Assembly (NCBI RefSeq): GCF_043290135.1
Contig: NC_134707.1
Coordinates: 134,355,319-134,419,318, forward strand
Reading direction: 5' to 3'
DNA length: 64,000 nucleotides
Source of the DNA: Rhipicephalus microplus
Taxonomy: Eukaryota > Arthropoda > Arachnida > Ixodida > Ixodidae
The translations under genes were made by a program, and so were the position numbers. The notes below the pieces were generated by a model. The model did not search any database, had not been told where the DNA came from, and saw only the letters and a list, made by a program, of their open reading frames with translations. This document shows positions 42,490 to 53,975 of the stretch, piece by piece (within the stretch, counting starts at the first letter, position 1; each line of letters opens with the position of its first letter).

Positions 42490-43199
42490 GTAAGTGCCTA
42501 CAGGGAAATGCGTGGTGTCATGAATTAACAGACCTCACGATAGTAGACGAAGAATGTCCAAGAAAAAAACACGTTTGCTGTCATTAGTAAATTATTTTCT
42601 AACAGTTCCAAAATCTCTGCGCTTGTGACAACAAGGCGTCTGGTAGGCGAGAAAACGCGCAAAAGAAACTAAAAGCGGGGACGTCACCTTGAAATTTCTT
42701 ACCCAAACACCCTGAAGTCATATTTTGACGGCTTTTACTAAGGCTGACGTACCTGCTATCAAGCGACCACGAAGCTTATTTTCTGATGATGGGGCCTCTT
42801 CTGTTTTACTGACCATGAGAATGTCGTATAGCTATACAACACTTGGACAAGTCGAGCTAGAATTGTGTTTATGGTCCCTCGAAACCTACCAGGTGCCACA
42901 AATACTCCTTTCAGCCGTCAACGACTCGGTAGAGTCTTTGTACTGTGTTTATTGTGCGAAGTTCAGTGCTCTTTTCATCCACTAGCAGTTGTTTATGCGC
43001 CTAAGCTAAGTCTAGTTCTGAAAACGAAAATGTACTCTTCGCTAGGGGGTAGTTCTGCTCTTAAAAGCAAGGTTCACGGTGCTTCAATAATTCCCGCAGA
43101 TTCTGAGTGAGCCACTTGTCCTTCACAAAACCACAAGGGGGCTAGCTCAATCTGAATATCGACTCATCTTCGAAACTCCAAAAACAACGAGTCGGTTTA
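42490..43199 (+). other. Peroxidase intron 2, first part
   Basis: Intronic sequence after exon B, with no other feature recognised before the gypsy remnant begins at about 43203. Confidence 0.6.
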
Positions 43200-43202
43200 T
43201 TT

Positions 43203-43585
43203 AGTGCGCAACAGCTTCCTTCGAAACAAATGACACGCTTCGACCATTAAGGAACGTCGGTGATGCATCGTCCGTCAGCTCGACGTTAATAGGCGGCAAC
43301 GCCGAGCCAAGCAGCGAGTCGCTGAAAACATCAGAGAACACGGCAGCGAAAACATCATGCTTTTTATTACTGATGTGATGGCCTGTTACTTCTATTTGCA
43401 GTACCCTGAGCCTGTCACGACCAAGCATGTGTTCCCTTCGTTCTTGAAGACCAGTAACAGCAACTTGCTTTTCAGCCCTTAACTTTACCCATACCATAAT
43501 TTTCCCTAACACAACGAGACCCTGCTTTGTCCAGGTGACGAGCTGCGTGTCTAGTTTTATCAGCTTCCCTTGCTTTGCCACTGTA
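43203..43585 (-). pseudogene. Gypsy copy 3 post-protease region
   Basis: Reads LITWTKQGLVVLGKIMVWVKL-like sequence (LVTWTKQGLVVLGKIMV), then MLGRDRLRVLQIEVTG and FAAVFSDVFSDSLLGSALPP, ending KEAVAH. This is the protease end and the linker just before RT. RT is absent. Confidence 0.82.
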
Positions 43586-44580
43586 AAGACTGGCGCACAC
43601 CAGCGACTAGCAGCGGTCGCGCGACCATTTGTGACTAATCGCACGCAGTCGCGAACTGTCGCAAACGGTCGCAAAGCGACTGCTTGGGCTAGTCGCTGCC
43701 TGACCTTTTTCGCAGTCGCGTGACTGCAGTCGCAAAGCTGCTGGAACCAATCAGCGATGCTCAATTTTTTTTACTGCGCTGCTGTCTTGCTGCCAGATAA
43801 AAACGAGTGCGTTCCTCTGGGTGGGTAGCACAATGGCCACCACCAAATACTTGGCTTGGAGATGGTAGGGTGAAGCAGCTCGAGAAAAGTGTCGAATTTA
43901 CGTGGTGGCATTCGTAAGAAGCATAACACCGTCAATGTAAAGAGAAAAGAATTGTGCGCTATCTTTTCTCCGTATTCAGAAACGTTTTTTGTCTTGAACT
44001 TGACTTGCCAACGCCTTCAATGCAGCGCGTTTGGAACGCGTTTGTGCTGTATTGTAGGCTGTGGCAAGTCAAGTTAAATTCAAGGACCGTTTATGAATAC
44101 TTACGACTCTCGGAAATACTCTTCGTCGTCTCAGCGCAGCTCGGGAGGCAGGTGGCTTGCATGACCGGCCAACTCCCGCGATCGAAAGGACGGTCACACC
44201 CACTACCGGCTTTTTTTCTTTGAAGGCATCTGTGATGCCAGCGCTGACACCATGGGACAGCGCACCAGGACCACGACAATGTCTTGTTCTTCGCTTGAAT
44301 CAAACTTGACGCTGTTGGTAACGCTGTGCGAGAACGGACGAAAACAAAAAATGCGGTGCGCCCGGTTTGCTCCGCCAACGCTGGCTCCACTCACTCAGCT
44401 GGCGACGACCAGCTGATCGGCGCCGGTCTTCAGAGTGCTCGCTGATAACAACATCCGGACATGACTTTCCGCTTTTTCGACTCTCAGTTGCTCGCATGCA
44501 GCGTCTGCCAGTGTGAACATCAGTCGCTTTTTGGTCGCCAGTCGCGCGACCGCTCCTAGTCGCCGTTGTGCACCAGCCTT
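43586..44580 (-). mobile_element. PIF/Harbinger-like element, internally deleted
   Basis: The 40-bp terminal inverted repeats match at 35 of 40 positions (aagactggcgcac on the left, aaggctggtgcac reversed on the right). A TA flanks each end (43584-43585 and 44581-44582). Inside, the minus strand at about 44210-44095 reads, in one frame with stops, R-x-W-V-x-PSFRSRELAGHASHLPPELR-x-DDEEYFRE. That matches the N-terminus of HARBI1-like transposases (RxxWVHPxxxxRxxxGxFxxLxxELRxDExxFxxYFR). The catalytic domain is gone. The repeats are rich in gtcgcg palindromes. Confidence 0.75.
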
Positions 44581-44589
44581 TAGCCTTTC

Positions 44590-44700
44590 AAATTATTTTT
44601 GGATCATAATCGACTGCGCTGCTCCCGAATCCACTTCCACTTTTAACTGATCACCAGCAATGTCAACATTGACAACGTACTACATCGAAACGCCGTTTAT
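44590..44700 (-). pseudogene. Gypsy copy 3 aspartic protease fragment
   Basis: The minus strand reads VEVDSGAAQSIM; DSGA is the protease active site. The Harbinger-like element cuts it immediately after. Confidence 0.7.
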
Positions 44701-44939
44701 TACTTCGCTAATCCGAAACAATTCTCAGTATTCCATTTTCGCCGGACAGCAGCTTCATCCAGCTGGCTTTGTTCGTGCACCTGACGGTCCGGACAGGCTT
44801 TCGCTATGTGTGCGTTCTTTGAGCAGATCAACCATGCAGGCTTCAGTGTTCTTGAACTGGCAACACATCACCCTGTAGTTTCCAAGACATCTAAACAGCA
44901 TTACTCAAACTGCTGACACGCAACCAGGACACGTTCGCC

Positions 44940-45293
44940 TCACCTTTGTTTCGCGCTTTCCCTCATGACTAGCGTGCCCAATTTTGCGCTCAATTTATGC
45001 TCTATATCTCTCTCATGTCGGGTTGCCCTTACAGTGTTTCGCTGCTTAGGCGCAGTTTCCACCGTCACTGCGAGCTCGTATATGGCTTCAAACGTCAGCT
45101 CTTGTTCTGCTACGAAGTGTTGCCGAGCCGCCCCATAAGCGATTCCGAAAACCGATCGGTCGTAGAGCATTTCGTCAAGCGGCAACTTCTCCTCGCCGAA
45201 CCAACAGTTCCCGACTAAACTGCACAAAACCACTACGTAGTCACCAAGATATAGGCACTTCGCTGTGCTCACGAACCAGCTGCAGAAATTCAT
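44940..45293 (-). pseudogene. Gypsy copy 3 gag C-terminal part
   Basis: Reads EEKLPLDEMLYDRSVFGIAYGAARQHFVAEQELTFEAIYELAVTVETA, the end of the capsid domain. A C-x2-C-type knuckle follows in broken frames (SKNAHIAKACP near 44800). Confidence 0.8.
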
Positions 45294-45299
45294 TGCCTT

Positions 45300-46449
45300 T
45301 CTTCTCTTCTAACCACTACCACCACCATATTTGTTGATTTCGTGGTCCCGTTTGAATAGATACCTTGAACAGAGTACTGATGGCCTTGAATTGGTGTTTC
45401 TTGATGGTGTCGACCTTCTAGTTGAAATTCTGGGCCCCAAAGTCTTGACGAGCATCGCTATGAATGAGTAGGGTCGAGATCTTCATTACAGTGAACACAT
45501 TAGTGCGTGGCTTTCGGTACAACTAGCGCCGTTGAACGACACGTCACAGTATGCACAAAAGGGGCAGCTTCACTTCACGCACATCACGTCCCCGCAGCGA
45601 TCATGTATCGTCTTCTAGCTGATTTACGGCTTCCCTGGTGATGCCATTATGATCGGAACAAAAACTTGGGTGCATTCAATTCAAATTGCTTGTCTTTTAT
45701 GCCTGACGTATCACTTCGTTTTCCCCTTTTTTTACCCCGCGTTTCTGTAGCCATACAACAAACAGGCGAAGGATTGCAAAGAAGCAAACTGTTATTTGGT
45801 ACAAGTTTATCGAAGAACTGGTAGGTTTAATGAAGTTCTATCAGTAATATGCAACAGTTTCACTTAAAGTTACAGAGGCATTTTGCCATGTCATCTTTTG
45901 AAAGACTAAAGCAGTGCAGCCATTCTGGAAGGTATAAAAAAAGTGACCCAAAGTTACGATGCCCTTGAAAATTCTGCTACTTCTTGAGAACCTTGAATTT
46001 GTGCACCATCGTCGCGTAAACAAGATTAAGCACCATAGCTATTTTCATGTATATGCCCACTTGCCTTCCCAAATTCTCATGCTTGCTATAGGAGCACCAC
46101 GACGCGGCAGTTTTCTGTGCACTCGTTCATTACTTCTACAGTAACACAAAATATACGTCAGAAAAAGCGCCCACTGAATGACCCAGAAAATGCCAGCAAA
46201 ACATGAAATATATTCAAGTTTCTTTGTACATTTGGTGCAATGCAATGGTAAGTTATATATTGTTGCCACTTTGAAGCAGACGGCTTTCCTACTGCTGTGC
46301 GCTACTCTGGACACGCGCTAGAGTTCGCCTGACGCCGTGCGCGCGCCGGCAGCATTTTCGCAGCTTGCCCGCACTGAGCAAGAGAAATAGTTCTCGCTGC
46401 CGTTGCCTATAAGCGCTGGAAGCTCCAAAAGCCGTGGGCTGCCGTGTTT
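45300..46449. other. Unassigned DNA interrupting gypsy copy 3 gag
   Basis: The gag reading is lost here. No terminal repeats or coding were recognised, so whether it is an insertion or heavily mutated gag is unclear. Confidence 0.4.
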
Positions 46450-46629
46450 CCACTCAAAAATATTGCCACTGTACATTCCTGGTCCGCAACAGCTCAGCAA
46501 CAACGACCTTTTCTCTGCATCCAGGGTCTGGTTGTTGACGGCAGAGTATAGTTCGATGTGCTCGACGTATTCTTCTCATGTGGCACCACCGTTGACATCA
46601 AACCATGAAATGCGGCCTTTTCACGCCAT
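46450..46629 (-). pseudogene. Gypsy copy 3 gag N-terminus
   Basis: From ATG at 46629 the minus strand reads MAWKGRISWFDVNGGAT, a stop, EEYVEHIELYSAVNNQTLDAEKRSLLLSCCGPGMYS. This is the conserved start of tick gypsy gags (xFDxNxxxWExYxERxELYF...KRxxLLxxCGPxTY). Similarity ends after GMYS. Confidence 0.8.
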
Positions 46630-46760
46630 TTTGTTTATTTCGATGGCCCACACGGGCGTGGCCACGCTACGTCTCCACAGTAATAACTGGCGTCCAGACA
46701 GCCGATATGCCAGCAAGTACAAAAACCTTTATTTCAAATGTAAACGTGCTTAAGTAAATG

Positions 46761-47797
46761 AACCGGTGCTGTCACCTGCACTCATGGTGGCTAATACAAG
46801 TGGCACACACCGTGTTGCTCCGTCGGTACCTCAAAGCATGATGTATCATACCAAACTTCGGCAAATTTTTTTCGAGTCAATGTCAGTGAAATACGGTACA
46901 TATCGAAATTCGTGACGTCACGCGTGCCCTGAATTTACAAATGATACTTTGGCCTTGATTTTCTCCTGTAGTAATGCACGGTTAACGACATCAAAAATCT
47001 CAAGAAACACTTCATTTATAAACCACTGCACTGTTTCTCGTAAGTGTCCCTTCAACGATTAAGCGTCAGATTGGTATACCGTAAAGCTTGTGTCCGATTT
47101 TTTCAAGCTCTAAATATATATAGCCTTCAAAGAAGCATACCTTGGTCTCCGGTAGAAACAAGCGAGGCGAGTGAGCTGAATTATCTAGGGCATGTAATGA
47201 CACCGTGACCACGGTAAGTGAATACTCATGAAGCGCAATCTGGGAGTAGAGCGCGTGGTTCCAAAGAGAAAATGAATGCGGTGGTTTTCCTGTCGCAGTT
47301 TTTCGCTGTCACAATGACCCGCAAAATGTTTGTTTTCTACAATAAAAAGGATAATATACTAGGCAGTGACCGACCATAAGAAATAATTAAGAAATGCATC
47401 GCATAGAAATCTTCTACAGACAAGAGAAAGAGCTTTTTTTCTTTCGCAGTGCAGTAGACAGAACGCCCACACAGCTATCACTCCATAGATTATTTCTCGT
47501 GTAAATCTGTGATTAGATTACCATAGTCATCAACATTAAAATAAATGTGAAATTCATGCTGGAAAATTGCGCCTATTTTTTTCCTTTTTATATGAAGTGA
47601 GATTTCCCTTTGAGTAAACAATGGCAGGCATGATGGAATCTGTCTTCGCAGTGATCAACCCTATTTGTTAGAAGGGCGGGTAACCTGTTGATGCTTTTAC
47701 TACAGCAGAACTCATACCGTGGCAGATTTATACTACTTTCTCTTTAAGCAGGGAGCGGGGTTACTACTACCAATGCTAGCAGCGCATACATCTATAG
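46761..47797. other. Peroxidase intron, no feature recognised
   Basis: AT-rich sequence without supported coding or repeats that match elsewhere in the window. Confidence 0.5.
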
Positions 47798-47968
47798 CAG
47801 GAGTCCCAAACATGCGGCCCACGAGCCTCTCCCTTGCAGCCCGTGCCATGCAGATGCCTGTATTCATCCTCACATCCATTTCTTTTCATAATAACAAGTA
47901 TATTCCTTAGCTACACCAGCATTATTCATCTAAAGCAGGGGTCAGTAACCAGCGGTCCACGGCCGCAG
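47798..47968 (+). repeat. Two hAT-like terminal sequences 138 bp apart
   Basis: caggagtcccaaacatgcggccc at 47798-47820 and caggggtcagtaaccagcgg at 47936-47955 both resemble the CAGGGGTC...GCGGCCC ends of hAT (Charlie-like) transposons. They are preceded by atctatag and atctaaag, close to the TCTAGA preference of hAT target sites. No opposite end or transposase was seen. Confidence 0.5.
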
Positions 47969-48479
47969 GTGACATGCGCGGCTGTATTATCCGGCATCAG
48001 ACCCCCGCCCCTCTTTGCTTGGCACTGCGTATCTGAAGACTTACATGGCTTTTCTGTTCACTTAAAAGGGTATTCTCATTCAAAATAAACCTGATTTTAA
48101 TCCACTGTCACATATTAGAATCCATTCCCAGAGTTTGTACGCCTTGACCGCGAATTCTCGCACCCCCCCCCCCCCTTCAGTAAATTTATTTGTGGCGCCC
48201 GGTTGCGTTGACTTCATGCAACTTCACCATACACATCAGATTGTTGTCGATTACTGATATAAAGCAATTTTTTTCTGAGACACCACGTGTAAATACTATG
48301 TGGCGAAGAATAACTGTTAAACTAAAACTATACGCGAGAATCGGCATCCAAATACATTCATTTTAGAGATTGGTATCGACAAGCTGTTAGATTCCTAGTG
48401 CCAATTGTCCTTCAAGAATGATCACTGCAGCATATGAGCATATGAGTTAATTTCCTCCTCCTCGACCAGCTTCTACACT

Positions 48480-48814
48480 GGCTAAGAAAGATGATTGAGG
48501 TTCGGAGTGGGTCCCCTCGATGACTCGAGTGCACGGTGGCAGCGCGAAGGAAGAGCCATAGTCCGGTGATGAGACGCTTTATTGCAGTCTCAGGCGTCTG
48601 CCCGAGTCCAAGCCCAAACCTCCGCTCTCCCCTATTTGAGATTTAAAAGTCCTCTTTCCTCGGTTGAACAAAGGGTCTTCACACAAACCAATCACACGTT
48701 GGGACTCGCATCGTCAGAACCAATCGCAGAAACACTTTCATAACAGCCACTACAGTGGTGAAAATTACGTTATGAAATATACCACAAGAATTGATAGGTT
48801 CTCAGCCTGTCACA
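48480..48814 (-). repeat. LTR of a minus-strand LTR retrotransposon
   Basis: On the minus strand it starts TGTGACAGGCTGAGAACC, directly after a polypurine tract (aggagagag, 48815-48823). It contains gcaataaagcgtctc, a polyadenylation signal (about 48570), and runs to about 48480. The right-hand LTR boundary is inferred. Confidence 0.65.
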
Positions 48815-49330
48815 CTCTCTCCTAAGTCAGGCCGTGCTGCCTCCGCCAGTCGTCGTTCTCACGCTCGGGCTTCATCAAATTTCCTCATTAACATCACTTC
48901 GTAGAAGCCGCCATAAGCACGGAGATTACACCATGTGGCCCTGAGCGTTGACCAGGTGTGCATGCGACAGCGAGACGCCCCACCTAACAACACTCGCTAA
49001 TCACGTATAGTGGGAGAGGATAAGCTCGTGTCCATGCCGCCACTATGTCTTGGTCAGCCCTGTGGTCGCGTCCCCGCGTCATTCTCAATGACACGCGTGG
49101 AGGCCAACAATGGCTTAAACTCAGCCGGCGGTGCCGGCCTGCTTCTTGCCAGACGCTTTTCCGAGTAAGCCTTCTCCTTCTAGTCCCAAACGGGGGCGAC
49201 CTTTACGGCTCCACTCATGAACCCTGTGAACGAAGGCGTCTCCTTTATTTTCCACGCGCAGGTCTCCCACGTTCGCCTTCGTGGAACCGATCAGCTTAGT
49301 TAGTTGACGGGTCGGGAACTGGCTCCGCGC
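48815..49330 (-). mobile_element. 3' internal part of LTR retrotransposon
   Basis: Sequence upstream of the polypurine tract on the minus strand. No coding was recognised. It ends before exon C of the peroxidase. Confidence 0.45.
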
Positions 49331-49653
49331 TCTGCATTAGCCACATTGATTGCGCTACACACTACACGTCGCTAAAAGTTACCTGATACTAACTATATGG
49401 GACATGGGAAAAGTTTTTTTTTTCCAAGTAGCACCGTTAAACAACAATTTCAACACCCCCTTCCCTTCTGGTTTTAAGTTCTACACAATTTTAGCTGTGT
49501 GCCTGTACGTGGCCCACTGACCGAAGTGAGTTTGAGACTCCAGGTCTGTAGGCAATCGCACTCTCCTTACACTGGTAAGAATTCATCAAATTCTGTCACG
49601 TGTGATTGTACACGAGTCGCCCTTGTTTTTTTTGCTGTTTTTTTTCTTTTCAG

Positions 49654-49788
49654 GAAGGCAACCGGGCGAGGTAAATCCTGATGACGCTTTGCCCATCAAA
49701 GTACCCGACAAAGACCCGTTGTCTGCTCGCTTCCACCAAAGCACATTGCCCTTTTTTCGCTCCAGGGCATGCCTACGATGTAGACTGG
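49654..49788 (+). CDS. Heme peroxidase, exon C
   Basis: The acceptor ttttcttttcag ends at 49653 and the donor GTAAGC starts at 49789. It continues exon B in phase 1 (GRQPGEV...). It reads NPDDALPIKVPDKDPLSARFHQSTLPFFRSRACLRCRLG, matching the family stretch HPxCFPIxVPxxDPFF...xCLPFxRS. Two cysteines that most relatives have (in CFPI and CLPF) are Ala and Thr here, while the following ACLRC pair is kept. The intron before it is 7164 bp and full of mobile elements. The next exon, with the (L/I)DASxVYG calcium loop and the catalytic arginine, was not found in the window. Confidence 0.85.
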
Positions 49789-51560
49789 GTAAGCGCTGCT
49801 GTGAATGGCAGAATGATAACGTTTTGTTGCCTGCCCAAATTCAGCCGGCGGTATGTAGCAGAGTTTATTGAAAGGACCTGTTTCGGTTTATTGCTTCAGG
49901 GTAAAGTACCCGCAGGTACCCGCAATACATGATCGGAGGGCCATCGAGCGGGGAATGCGACGGTGAGGACGAGAGAGTTCGTGGCATATAGTGATAGCAT
50001 CAGGTGGGCCGTGTTCAATCAGTGGTTCGCGGCGCCGCCGCGGCAGCGATGAATACCATGGTTGCAGAATACAGCGATTATTCGCTGCGCGCTGCGAAGC
50101 GGCTTGGAATGGATGGCACGAGTTAAGAAAGAACGCAGCATGAAACAGAAGTGATCCTAGAAAAATAGAAAATGAAATGATATTCTTCTGCCACTGAACA
50201 ACAATTCAACGGATGGCGTCAGCTTGTTTAACGAACACTCTTGCCTTCACCATCACAATCACTGCCACAGTTTCCACCAACAGCCACGTGATCCAAGTAT
50301 CCCGCTTCATTCATATGGGTGCACACAAGGGCGGCAGCAAGGGGAAAAAGGAGGGGTGGGGGGGCATTCTCTGCTACATAAAATGACATAATATAAGAAG
50401 GTGGGGGCACTACGACGAACTTTACCCCACCGCCTTGCAGTAAAACCCCGAACACACCATAGCTTCAGTTGGGAAGCACCGTGCATGGGATATTTTTGTA
50501 CATCAAAAGAAGTTGACAGAGAATAATAATAATATTATTCAGAAACACCTGAGAGATTGAAGCACGCTAACGAAAGGTCCAGAATATAAAGAAATGCAAA
50601 AAGTTCTCGTGAGCTTTCCCACCATTATGACACTTAATCTGAAAAGTTGCCTTTGTACAGGTTCTCTCTACACCGAAGGTCGAAGAATTTTGGTGGACTG
50701 AATTCAGGCGACAAATTATTGTTACCACAAATTAGGTCCACAAAATGCACTGAGCTATTTTTCACTTTTTGTGACTAAAATATATAGCAGGTGTTTAAAG
50801 AAACGCCTTCCTCATAAAATTACGTAAATGTGATATTTATACAATGTCGTCGCCATTCTTCTGTAGCCCTTGGCATTCTAAAGGTCCCTCTAACACTTTT
50901 CACTACTTTATTGTTGTACAAGTTTTTCAAACTGGTTGCGTACACTGACGACTCAAAAGAGAAGTGCCACAAGAATGGCAGCAGTAGAGCCACGCAGCGC
51001 AAAGTTATTCAGCGTAGAGATATCAAAATACAAAGAAATGCGCGCTTACCCTAAACTCTAGTTTCGCAGGCTCATTTTACCGTGTATTCCTCAGCCTAAG
51101 ACAGCGGAAGCCTGCCGAATGAAATCAACTGAAAGCCCTACCGTACAGGAAGCTCGCATGACATATTGCCTGTTATGTCCAGCGCATTAAGGACGCTGTT
51201 GAGATGGTAACAAACAACGTGGTACTTGAAGAGGGAACGACACGTGCGAAACGAGCTAACTCGAGAATGCTTCTATGTTTTGCAGCTTTGCTGATCTTTC
51301 TTTTTGCAATCATGTATATATATCAACCACGTTCCGTCCTCCTACTATAAACTTTTGACGTGCTCATGCCACTGTTCCCCATGCGCTAGATTTGCTTCTG
51401 CTTGTTTAGTTCATTTTAGTTCTCGAAAGTGCCACAGAACACCATGATGCCGCAACTAACCTTCATCACTGCAGCTGCCAAAGTGCTTTTCTGCGTGGTG
51501 CGTGCGTGCGTTGACTAGTTTTTGTGTCATTTCAAGGTTACCGCAATATTTTTTCAAGAC
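49789..51560. other. Peroxidase intron 3, start; no feature recognised
   Basis: Searched by eye for the next peroxidase exon (LDASxVYG) without success. Contains a G-rich patch at 50340-50366 and short AT-rich runs. Confidence 0.45.
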
Positions 51561-51718
51561 TCGGGCCCGTATTCGCAAACGCTCCTCCACTCGACCCTTC
51601 ACTCGAAACGCTCCTTAAGTGGCGTTTTCCCATTCACAAACTGCCCTTCACTTGAAACGCTTTCTCCACTTGAAAAAATCTTGAGCGTTTCCTCGAGATT
51701 GTCAAGGAAGCGGTCGAA

Positions 51719-52024
51719 CTACCTTGAATCGTCCCTCGAGTGAAATATTTGAGCCAGCATCGCGTCCATGGCGGAGCCCGTCTCACTTTGACGGCGTTTC
51801 TCGATCAAGTAGGCTGCCACCGCCGCGTTCTTTCGACAATGACGGTGCGCGTTTACTACGGAGCTGTCTTCGAACGATTCAGCAACGGCTACTGTGGCGC
51901 CGGGACAAGCGGGCGTGGTGTCAAAAGGAGCACTCACCAGTGCCGTGATGTGTTGCGTTCCGTGCATGAGCCAGTGGATTACCTGCCTTCGGCTGTGTGT
52001 ATACTCTTCGTGCGAGTGCTCCAT
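51719..52024 (-). other. Open frame in left part of Harbinger-like element
   Basis: A frame of 101 codons with RKNAAVAAYLIEKRRQ near the end. It lies where a transposase exon could sit, but the protein is not recognised. The plus strand of the same stretch is also open. Confidence 0.3.
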
Positions 52025-52858
52025 GACTTACTGCGGATTCCAGTGCTTTGAAGTGTTTTGATGAAGCTCGCACACCGCATCAGTTCAAGCGTGGTGCGAA
52101 AGCTTGACAAGCAAGCGGCATAGCAAACTTTTGATGCGCTGGGTTCACCGTACTTTAGAGTGGCTTCCTCTCCAGTGAACCTTTGCTGCCCTAGCCGAAA
52201 TTTACGACGAAGCACACCTCCGTTAGACGACCATCTGTACCAATGAGAAGGTTAGTTCTCCTGTGTTCTTTTGATTTTTTTCCTGCTTCGGTCAGATTAC
52301 TAATAAAGACAGTTTAAGAAAAGCACAACACAATACATTGGGCACAATGGGTGTGCTGCTGTAGCTACTACGCGTGAAACATAGCTTCTTTATACAGTGT
52401 CTATGCAGCTCACAATACCAATGAACAACCAAGTACACATTTAGGGGATCAAGCAGATGATCATGCTCTGTGAAACCTGCATGTACGCAAAAGTGCGTCG
52501 AGTGTCGTATGAAAACGCAAACATATGAAATATAAATGCAGCAGATACATAATGAGATTGTTTTTATTTAATTTAACCCCATTCCTACCCCCCGAAGAAG
52601 AATTGCTGGCTATGGCACTGATTCGTGCAATTAGATAATGAAATTATATACCCATATGCCTGGTCAGCTGCCCAAGTGCCTGAACCAAACATGTGTCAAA
52701 ATAGTCAAAGCTCAATACTTCACCATGTCTGTTCTTGAACGCGAGACATACTAGTGAATGTGTGCACAGCTAGAATTAAAGAAAAATGCGGCTTTTGTAT
52801 CCAAGCTATTACGTTTTTCTAATATTATTTCTTGCCTCTTTTGTGCAGGGGACCAGCT

Positions 52859-53078
52859 GCCGACAGAAAACACAGAGAAAAGGCCTCCTAGAAACTGCCG
52901 TATTATCAATGCATTGCAGAGTTTGCACGACTGTATACAAAAGCACAAAAACAGCAGTGAATGCGTGCAGCTACACTGCCTTAGGCGTGCTATGGTGTCT
53001 ACTTCCTTAATCTTATTTATGATGTCCTCCGAGCTCGTACTTTATCTTTACAGTGTGAGGTTGCATAAGTTTGATTGA
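52859..53078 (+). other. Possible exon inside Harbinger-like element
   Basis: The tract ttcttgcctcttttgtgcag ending near 52850 is a good splice acceptor. The frame after it stays open for about 73 codons (GDQLPTENTEKRPPRNCRIINALQSLHDCIQKHKNSS). It could belong to the second (Myb-like) protein that Harbinger elements encode, but no family match can be claimed. Confidence 0.3.
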
Positions 53079-53947
53079 TGAACACTTTTCATTTGCATTC
53101 TTATGTTTGCCACGTTGCTCCTCATCAGCCACATGTAATAAAGGTCCATTTGCTATTCACAACTTCTGTTTTGTTCATTTATCAATACATAATTATCGTC
53201 GTGTTTGTCTTTTCATGATGAGACAGGACTGCGAAAACCACTTCTCCGATTCTACAGGAAAGCAGTTCTAGAAAAATTAAACTTGTTTTATATAAAGCAG
53301 CACAACTCCTCTTCCACGAAACTGAGATGGCGTGGTTTTACCTGGTAGACTTGCTAATGATGCAGCAATAGCGGATATTATATTTACAGGGTTCTGACCA
53401 GATGTATCCGCGATGACTGCAATACTCTTGAGCATTTTTCACCGCTTTGTTGCACTGGTCTTCAATAAATCAGCAGAATAATATACTCTGCTCTTGACAA
53501 CACTTTCTCGAAGTTTGAGAGAACCCACAAGATAGTTTTTCAAACAGAACAGCGCCAAAAGTCAGACGCGGCTTCAATTTTATGATTTCCAAAAAAATAA
53601 AGCATCCCCTCTAATTTATGTTGTGCCGAGGCTTTGGAATGTAGCACAGACACCACGATCCTTTTCAACAGGTATTTCCAGTAGTTATATTGCAAAAAAA
53701 TCCAAAACATTACTGCGAAGAACATTATTGCACTAACGATTGTGCTTCTGAGCATGCAGATGAAGGAGACGGGAAAAAAATTTAAGACGTTGCCGCTGTG
53801 TGAACTTGGAGATGGAAGCTACACAAATTTAAAGGTTACTTCTATGTGAATCTGTCGAATTAGATGCATCCACAAATGCAGGGCAAATAGAAAAACAATG
53901 CAAAAACAATAACTTTTATTCCTTGGAAGTTTAAAATGTTAAAGTTG

Positions 53948-53975
53948 ACACACACACACACACACACACACACAC
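53948..53975. repeat. (AC)14 microsatellite
   Basis: Perfect dinucleotide run inside the Harbinger-like element. Confidence 0.95.

Larger units (their letters stand above)
43203..46760 (-). mobile_element. Ty3/gypsy copy 3 (gag-protease remnant) in peroxidase intron
   Basis: Minus-strand pieces in order: gag start (46629), gag C-terminus (45293-44940), degenerate zinc knuckle near 44830-44750, protease near 44660-44590 and the post-protease region (43584-43203). RT is missing. It belongs to a different gypsy family from copies 1 and 2. A Harbinger-like element has inserted at 43586-44580, and unrelated DNA interrupts gag between about 45300 and 46450. Confidence 0.8.

Noticed and set aside
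43201..43764. 187-codon minus frame as one protein
   Set aside because: Its first third is the Harbinger inverted repeat translated in line with the gypsy post-protease region. The fusion is accidental.
47798..47968. A complete hAT transposon
   Set aside because: Only two same-direction termini are visible. There is no opposite end and no transposase.
49789..51560. Next peroxidase exon
   Set aside because: Looked for the calcium-loop and arginine motifs in all frames and saw none, so no exon is claimed.
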